64,000 nucleotides of DNA from Adenophora triphylla var. japonica (taxonomy: Eukaryota; Streptophyta; Magnoliopsida; Asterales; Campanulaceae): contig JAFEMH010002439.1 in the NCBI GenBank assembly GCA_022495995.1, positions 1 through 64,000 of the forward strand, in the 5' to 3' direction. Every line of letters starts with the position of its first letter. The first letter of the stretch is position 1. Position numbers and translations under genes: made by a program. Below are positions 58,163-64,000 of the stretch, in pieces. The notes under the pieces were generated by a model, which saw only the letters and a program-made list of their open reading frames with translations, searched no databases and was not told the origin of the DNA.

Positions 58163-58168
58163 AATAAA
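58163..58168 (+). terminator. Poly(A) signal of antisense gene 1
   Basis: AATAAA 121 bp after the stop; a second AATAAA lies at about 58180. Confidence 0.45.
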
Positions 58169-58230
58169 ATGCATTCGGTTAATAAAAGGACAAAAGTAGA
58201 TTTATTTATTTTATTAGACCGAACCCGGAG

Positions 58231-58288
58231 GCTGCCTACGTTCCTCTTTTACAGCAATTAAATAAGAGGCTCAGGTCTAACGTAGTTC
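58231..58288 (-). other. Conserved CTACG/CGTAG hairpin, type I (element H)
   Basis: In element sense: GAACTACG, CCTGAG, a longer inner stem CCTCTTA/TAAAAGAGG, GAACGTAGGCAGCC. It lies between the pol 3' end and the antisense gene 3' end. Confidence 0.7.
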
Positions 58289-58523
58289 ATTTTTGAGAGA
58301 AAAAAAGGACAAAATATGGTTCCAGGCCGAGAGGTAATCTCACGCGAGACAAGGCCCCCCCCCTTTTTTTTTTATGCACACCCTTTCTTTTGCCTAGACC
58401 GCCCCTTCGGGTTTTCAATCTAGCGGGCTTCTTTTCTTGTGCAAGCTCTAATTTTTGCCTAGGCCATCCTTTTTGGGATTTTCAACCTCAACCTAGCGAG
58501 CGATTTCTTTTTAGGAGGCCAAG
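58289..58523. other. Spacer between antisense gene 1 and pol
   Basis: Convergent 3' ends. It contains one CG-rich dyad (TCTCACGCGAGAC, 58338-58350) and a C9/T10 run. No gene. Confidence 0.5.
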
Positions 58524-61500
58524 TCACCCGAAGTATTTCTTGAGCTTGTCCATGTTGACTGGCTTCGGTAGTTGATCTCCGTCTAGGTCCACCAGCTGAA
58601 GGGCTCCCCCAGAGAATATTTTCTTCACGATGTAGGGTCCTATCCATCTTGGTCCCCATTTGCTTAGCGGGTTGAAAGGTCCAGGACGATGCTCACGGAG
58701 AACCAAGTCGCCTACTCTGATGTTCCTTGTCTTGACCTTTTTGTTGAAAGCTCTTGCCATTCTTCTTTGGTAAGCTTGAGTGTGTTCGGCTGCTTTCAGC
58801 CTCCTTTCGTCTAACAGGGCCAACTCTTCGTATCTGCTTTCTAACCAGTCGACCTCGTTCACTTGGTTTTCTAGGAGCACCCTAAGTGATGGTACTTCCA
58901 ATTCTATTGGTAAGACAACCTCCATTCTGAAGGTGAGGGCATAAGGAGTTTCCCCTGTAGCTGTTCGGACTGAAGTGCGGTATCCCCATAGTGCGAATGG
59001 TAACTTGTCGGGCCAGTCTTTCCCAGTGACTGCCATTTTCTGATGATGGTTTCAATTGTCTTGTTCGCGGCTTCAACTGCTCCATTCGTTTGAGGCCTGT
59101 AAGGGGATGACTTGTGTCTTGTGATTTTGTACTCAGTTAGGAGGCGATCGGTTTCCTTCTCGAAGTGCGACCCATTATCGGATATCATCTCTTGCGGGAT
59201 CCCGTATCGGCAGATGATGTTGCATTTGATGAATTCTGCAACCTTTCTGGCATTCAAAACCTTGTAAGAGGCGGCCTCGACCCATTTAGTGAAATAGTCG
59301 ATGGCTACTAGAACGAAGCAGTGTCCATTGGCTCCTGTGGGTGTGACCTTTCCGATCACGTCTATCCCCCATGTAGAAAACGGCCAAGGAGAAGTCATAG
59401 GGTACAGCAGAGAAGGCAGTGCGTGCTGAAGGTTGGCGTGTATCTGACACTTGTGGCACTTCTTGACCATTTTGGTACAGTCGGCTTCCATGGTTAACCA
59501 AAAGTACCCTTGTCTGATGATCTTTTTGGCGATCATGTTTCCGCTCATGTGGGTTCCACATATGCCTTGATGAACATGGTCCATTATTTCTCGAGCCTCT
59601 TCCTCGGTGGCACAAAGGAGGTTTCCTTGGGAATGTTTCTTGAATAGACGGCCAGCAGTGATGACGTAATTAGCGGCCAACCTCTTAAGGGCGATTTGAG
59701 TCTTCTGGTCTGTCTCAGGTGGGATGGTTCCATCTAGGATGAAATGCCAAATGTCATGGTACCACGGTTTCTCTTCGGAGTTTTCAACAATGGTACATTC
59801 GGATAACCATTTGTCTTTGCAGTCATGGAGATCTATAACGGAGCAGTAGGCAGGAGTTGCATGCCGTGTTATTTTGAAAGGTTTGACTGCCTTCCCTTTA
59901 GGAATTTCAACCAAGGAAGCGAGCGTGGCCAATGCGTCAGCAAACCGATTTTTGTCTCTAGGGAGATAGTGGAATGAGACATCCTGAAATTGTTGCGCCA
60001 ACTCTTGGAGGTGGGCACTGTATCTTTGAAGGGTTGGATCTTGGACCCTCCACTTCTTCAATGTCTGATTGATGATTAACTGGGAATCCCCAAATACCTC
60101 GAGTTCAGTCACGTTGCGTTCTAGGGCTGCCTCAAGCCCCGCTATACAAGCTTCGTATTCTGCGGTGTTGTTGGTGGCATCAAAGTCAAGACGTATGGCC
60201 AGTGGAGTATAGATGTCGCTAGGGTCTACCAACAACATTCCGATGCCGAACCCTCTCTTGTTGGCTGCGCCATCGAAAAATAATTGCCACTTATTTTCTT
60301 CTTCTATACTCATGATGTCCTCATCAAGGAATCGCGGGTCATCCCCCTTCACTTCGTCATAAGGAAATTCGGCCAACTGATCTGCGAATACACTCCCCCT
60401 GACGGATTTCTGAGTGACGTAAGTGATATCATACCCCGCGAGCATGAAGTACCATTTGGCCAATCTCGAAGACAAATTTGATTTGTCTAGGATGTATTTC
60501 AACGGATCCATTCTTGCAATGAGAGGAACCGGTAAGGCTTCCATATAGTGTTTTAGCCTTTGTGAAACCCAAACAAGAGCGGCGCAAGACTTGTCGAGTG
60601 GAGAGTAGTTGATTTCGCTGCCTTGGAATCTACGGCTAACGAAATAAATGGCATTCTCTGTGTGTGAGGCAGGTTGTTTTTGAGCGAGCATAGCCACTAG
60701 TGCATTGTCAGTAACCGTGAGGTACAGCTTCAAGGGCTTCTCCTTGTGTGGTGGTACCAGGATGGGTGGGGAAGTTAAGTAATGCTTAACCTCCTCGAAT
60801 GCTTCTTGAGGTTCGTTTTTCTTAAGTAGCTTAAAGATCGGATCGCACATTGTAGTCAGTTGATTGATGAATCGACTGATATATTGGAGTCTGCCCATGA
60901 ATCCCTTTACTTCTTTCTGTGTTCTGGGTGGAGGCATGTCTATGATGGCTTTTATCTTGGCGGGGTCTACTTCTATGCCACGCTCTGTGACCATGTACCC
61001 TAAGACTTTCCCTTTGACCACTCCAAATGAGCATTTGGCGGGGTTGAGTCTCATCTTGTGCTGTCTCAGTCGATTGAAGAATTTTCTGAGATCTCTGAAG
61101 TGCTGACCATCTGTCCCTTTTGAGTGAACAATCATGTCATCCACGTATACCTCTATTTCTTTATGGATCATGTCATGGAATAGTGTAGTGACTGCCCTTT
61201 GGTAAGTAGCCCCAGCGTTCTTGAGATCAAACGGCATGACCGTGTAACAGAACGTCCCCCAAGGTGTGGTGAATGCTGTTTTGTGCTGGTCCTCCTCTGC
61301 CATGAGGATTTGGTTATACTCCGCGAAACCGTCTACGAATGAGCGGACTTCGTATGCGGCTGTGGCGCCGACCAACATGTCTATGTTCGGTAGCAGGAAA
61401 TCATCTTTAGGGGATGCCTTGTTCAAATCTCTGAAATCAACACAGACTCGTATTTTCCCATTCGACTTGGCTACCTATACCGTGTTTGCTAGCCATTTCG

Positions 61501-61835
61501 GATACTCGATCACTTTGATAAACCCTACAATCAAAAGTTTCATGATTTCCTCTTTCACTTGCATTGACCATTCCGGCTTGATTCTGCGTAGTTTCTGTTT
61601 GACTGGCTTGGCATTGGGTAGCAGCGGTATCTTGTGCTCCACAATTGACTGATTCAATCCAGGCATATCTTTGTAGGACCAAGCGAAGACGTCTACATAT
61701 TCTCTGAGGAGCTGCGTCAAGGTTTCTCTGTCTTCCCCCTTGAAGAAGCTGCGATCTTTGTTTCTCTGGGGTCTTCTGTTGTCCCAAGATTAACCGTTTG
61801 CATTTTCTCGTCGTCAACAGGGCCATTCTTTCCAC
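58524..61835 (-). pseudogene. pol: pol of element H: RT, RNase H, archaeal-type RNase H, integrase
   Basis: Copies the element RNA and inserts the cDNA. The main open frame is 61426-58904 (840 codons). RT has YVDD (residues 94-97). A degenerate gypsy RNase H lies at about 230-350. A second, archaeal-type RNase H is at about 378-505 with all four acidic residues (D385, E423, D447, D497). Integrase has an HHCC finger (H619, H626, C657, C660) and a D689, D750, E785 triad. The second RNase H marks the Tat lineage. The RT N-terminus (61720-61475) is in the same frame but ends at TAG (61473-61475). Further upstream is another frameshift near 61745. A third break near 59036 moves the integrase C-terminus (GPY/F-like KWGPRWIGPY) to 59036-58524. 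No gag or protease precedes it. Confidence 0.9.
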
Positions 61836-61927
61836 AATGACCTACTTGCTTAGCTAATTCTTTTAAGATTTGTTCGTTTTCTTGATCTTTCCACAACGAC
61901 CTACTTGCTTAGCTAATTCTTTTAATA
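61828..61927 (-). repeat. 61-bp direct duplication at the 5' end of H pol
   Basis: TTTCCACAATGACCTACTTG and the following bases occur at 61828-61866 and again at 61889-61927 with one change. On minus it reads LKELAKQVG twice. It lies where gag and protease would join pol. Confidence 0.75.
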
Positions 61928-62216
61928 ATCAATTATTTAAATGAAATAAAGATTTGAGTTCTACATCTCAAGGGAGGCCTTAAGATGTGGGAACTCTGCA
62001 GATAATGAATTCTGGGATCCCCCTTGCGTGTTCGACTCTCGTCTTGGACTATGAGATGAACGGGAGAAACTAGAAAACAACTAGATTGCCGAGGCCATAT
62101 CTCGCGCGAGATATGATATCTCGTGCGAGATATGCCTCATCTGGGAACAGAAAATGAAATTTTTTTTTGAAAACCTCTCTTTTTATTTTGACGCAAGTTT
62201 AGCCTCTTAATTTTAA
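61928..62216 (-). other. H leader remnant between PBS and pol
   Basis: Only about 290 bp instead of a leader, gag and protease. It holds paired CG-rich dyads at 62097-62135 (ATATCTCGCGCGAGATAT and ATATCTCGTGCGAGATAT, both nearly perfect palindromes). Confidence 0.7.
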
Positions 62217-62235
62217 GTCCCCAGCGGAGTCGCCA
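62217..62235 (-). other. Primer-binding site, tRNA-Arg type (element H)
   Basis: The minus strand reads TGGCGACTCCGCTGGGGAC, one base from the LTR. Confidence 0.9.
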
Positions 62236-62236
62236 C

Positions 62237-63204
62237 TGTGAGCGTCGTGATTGATTTTTTGAGTCGCCACCTATATTATTGTTTGGAAAACATAGAAAAA
62301 CCATTTTTTTGAAAGAGATTGGGTTCAGGGCTTAGGTTATGGAATGGATAGGTCAAGGAGCATCCATTCCACCCAATCCGGAGATCGGTCTTGCTAAAGA
62401 AAAGAGAGGTTTTCGAAAAAGAAGAAGATTTTAAATAAAAGCAAATAAAAGATCCATTTAACGGGGTTAAACGGAATGTAGGATCGATTGCTTCGAGACC
62501 GTCCCCATGATTTGGAAAGGCTCTAGGCCGATCCTAGATTCAATAGATTTATACCACTCTAACAATCAATTAGAAAGGGATTTAGGGGTTACCTTGCGTG
62601 AGGTGATTTTGGCAGAGTTTTGACTCATGTTTAGAATCGAAACTTGATACGGACAGAGCTTCGCCTCAGTCCTTGACTCGGGTCTTGATGTTTGTTTATC
62701 AACAAGGTTGACAAACAAACTATGAGGTGATTTTTATGGTGATTTTACAGGATTCTTTCAAGGAAAGAAACTAGTAAAATGTGTGTGTTGTGAAAATTCG
62801 TGGTTCTTTGAACCTTGGAAGTCACCAAGTATTTATAGGGGTCGGAGAAGTGTTGAAGATGAGATCAAACACTTCAAGAAGGTTCCAGACTCCAAACTCT
62901 ATTGGTTTGCCGGATGGATGAAATTTTATCTCGAAAAGAGGTTGAAATCGACGAGGAAACTGTCATCTGCATGCTGCAGAGGGGCAATATCTCGCGCGAG
63001 ACACGACATTCCGCGGCAAGATATTGTTCCTGTGGACAATTCTGTCCTTCCCTCGCTGTCTCGTATGCAGTTTAGTCCAAACTAACGGTGGTTAGTCAAA
63101 ACTTAACGAAACATGACGAAATGGTGGATTTCTACCTCTTGACTCAAAGCGAGACTTAGAGTGGTATAAACTTGATCCGATGTGTTCAGAATGGGGTGTC
63201 TACA
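62237..63204 (-). repeat. 5' LTR of element H (968 bp)
   Basis: Partner of 53061-54028; same length. TATA box on minus at 62830-62838, CG-rich dyads at 62987-63026. Confidence 0.93.
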
Positions 63205-64000
63205 ACGAGAAACTGTTCGGAGGCGTTCTAACCTGAGTGAGACTGTTCGGAGGCGTTTGAACCTACGAGAAACTGTTCGAAGGCATTCTAACCTGAGAAA
63301 GACTATTCGGAGGCATCTGAACCTATGATAAACTGTTCAGAGGCATTCTAACCTGAGTGAGACTGTTCGAAGGCGTCTGAACCTACGAGAAACTGTTCGG
63401 AGGCGTTCTAACCTGAGAGAGACTGTTCGGAGGCGTCTGAACCTATGGGAAACTGCTCGGAGGCATTCTAACCTGAGTGAGACTGTTCGGAGGCATTTGA
63501 ACATATGGAAAATTGTTCCAAAGCATTCTAACCTATGGGAAACTGTTCGGAGGCGTCTGAACCTATGGGAAACTGTTCGAAGGCGTTCTAACATGAGAAA
63601 GACTGTTCGGAGGTGTCTAAACCTATGGGAAACTGTTCGGAGGCGTTCTAACCTGAGATGAAGGTGTTCGTGCCTTGGGACTAATTTTTGTAAGGCATTC
63701 GTGCCTTGGGCGCTGGACTTATGATGACAGCCAGGGTTTGTCTGCTGGGGATATGGTGGAGATGATGGGAACGGTTGTGTTAAACTGGCGTTTTTTTAAC
63801 AACACGGAAGGATTGACGTTCCAACATCGGGGTTAGGAACGGAATGTGATCTCGGGAGAGAATGACACATTGCTGGAGAAAAGCATCCCGAGTTCTAACA
63901 AAGTTAGTTAGGAACTAAGGAGATTGATTGACGTTCCTTTAGAAGGAGTGTCTTAGGATCCTGCTGGGGAGAAATGTTCGGTCTTACGACAGCGGCTGAA
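63205..64000 (-). mobile_element. Element G continued: tandem array and internal sequence
   Basis: 63205-63660 is the 30-bp GTTC...GAAC array again (about 15 copies, alternating GGCGTCTGAACCTA and GGCGTTCTAACCTG types, so a 60-bp higher-order period). 63661-64000 is non-coding and has a short AAGGNGTTCGTGCCTTGGG repeat at 63660-63700. No gene seen. Confidence 0.8.

Larger units (their letters stand above)
53061..63204 (-). mobile_element. Element H: Tat-lineage element with pol and two antisense genes, no gag
   Basis: 10,144 bp with LTRs 53061-54028 and 62237-63204, both 968 bp and TG...CA. Flanks are ACGGG (53056-53060) and ACGAG (63205-63209), a target duplication with one change. In minus order: 5' LTR, primer-binding site, 0.4 kb, pol (61835-58524), two plus-strand genes (58042-56545 and 56000-55107), a tandem array, hairpins, polypurine tract and 3' LTR. 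I count roughly 28 substitutions between the LTRs (about 3 percent). Gag and protease are missing. Confidence 0.92.

Noticed and set aside
58904..61426. Functional pol gene
   Set aside because: An upstream TAG at 61473-61475, an N-terminal frameshift and a C-terminal frameshift in integrase make this copy non-functional despite intact catalytic residues.

Overview
The window is plant nuclear DNA made almost entirely of nested LTR retrotransposons. A seed plant, probably a eudicot with a large genome, is my inference from the Tat-lineage Ty3/gypsy polyprotein (a second, archaeal-type RNase H between RT and integrase), the primer-binding sites for a plant-type tRNA-Arg, a Stowaway-type MITE and the lack of any intact host gene. 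I see no tRNA, rRNA or ordinary host gene.

Layout. The oldest visible layer is a decayed Ty1/copia element on + (48459-50481). Two Tat elements landed in it: E (minus, inserted at 48459) and G (minus, 3' LTR at 50482-52671). E was hit twice. Element C (plus, 19845-46842, TSD CCTTG) lies inside E's 5' LTR, and element F (minus, 5' LTR 16355-18140) lies in E's leader. C carries element B (minus, 30873-44349, TSD ATGAG) in one of its 3' tandem arrays. F carries element A (minus, right end 11742, the rest running off the left edge). G carries element H (minus, 53061-63204) in its 3' tandem array. Depth reaches four layers (copia > E > C > B and copia > E > F > A).

Coding content. B and C are complete LTR-to-LTR elements with gag remnants but no pol. 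F has gag, protease and a G-patch-like linker before it is interrupted. H has RT, two RNase H domains and integrase but no gag or protease. H also carries two genes antisense to pol: one resembling the plant-mobile-domain/DUF7745 family, with its own TATA box and poly(A) signal, and one of unknown family with a clean 93-bp intron. All pol and gag frames that I can read carry stops or frameshifts. The spliced antisense frame is open.

Non-coding structure. The 3' regions hold many element-specific tandem arrays. A cruciform/RNA-hairpin element with outer stem CTACG/CGTAG recurs 13 times in A, B, C, G and H, always in element-sense orientation. Its inner stem changes in a compensatory way between copies. 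A second compensating hairpin lies just upstream of the polypurine tract in B, C and G, with a weaker version in H. I consider these conserved structures, H's antisense genes, and the gag-only/pol-only split the most interesting content.
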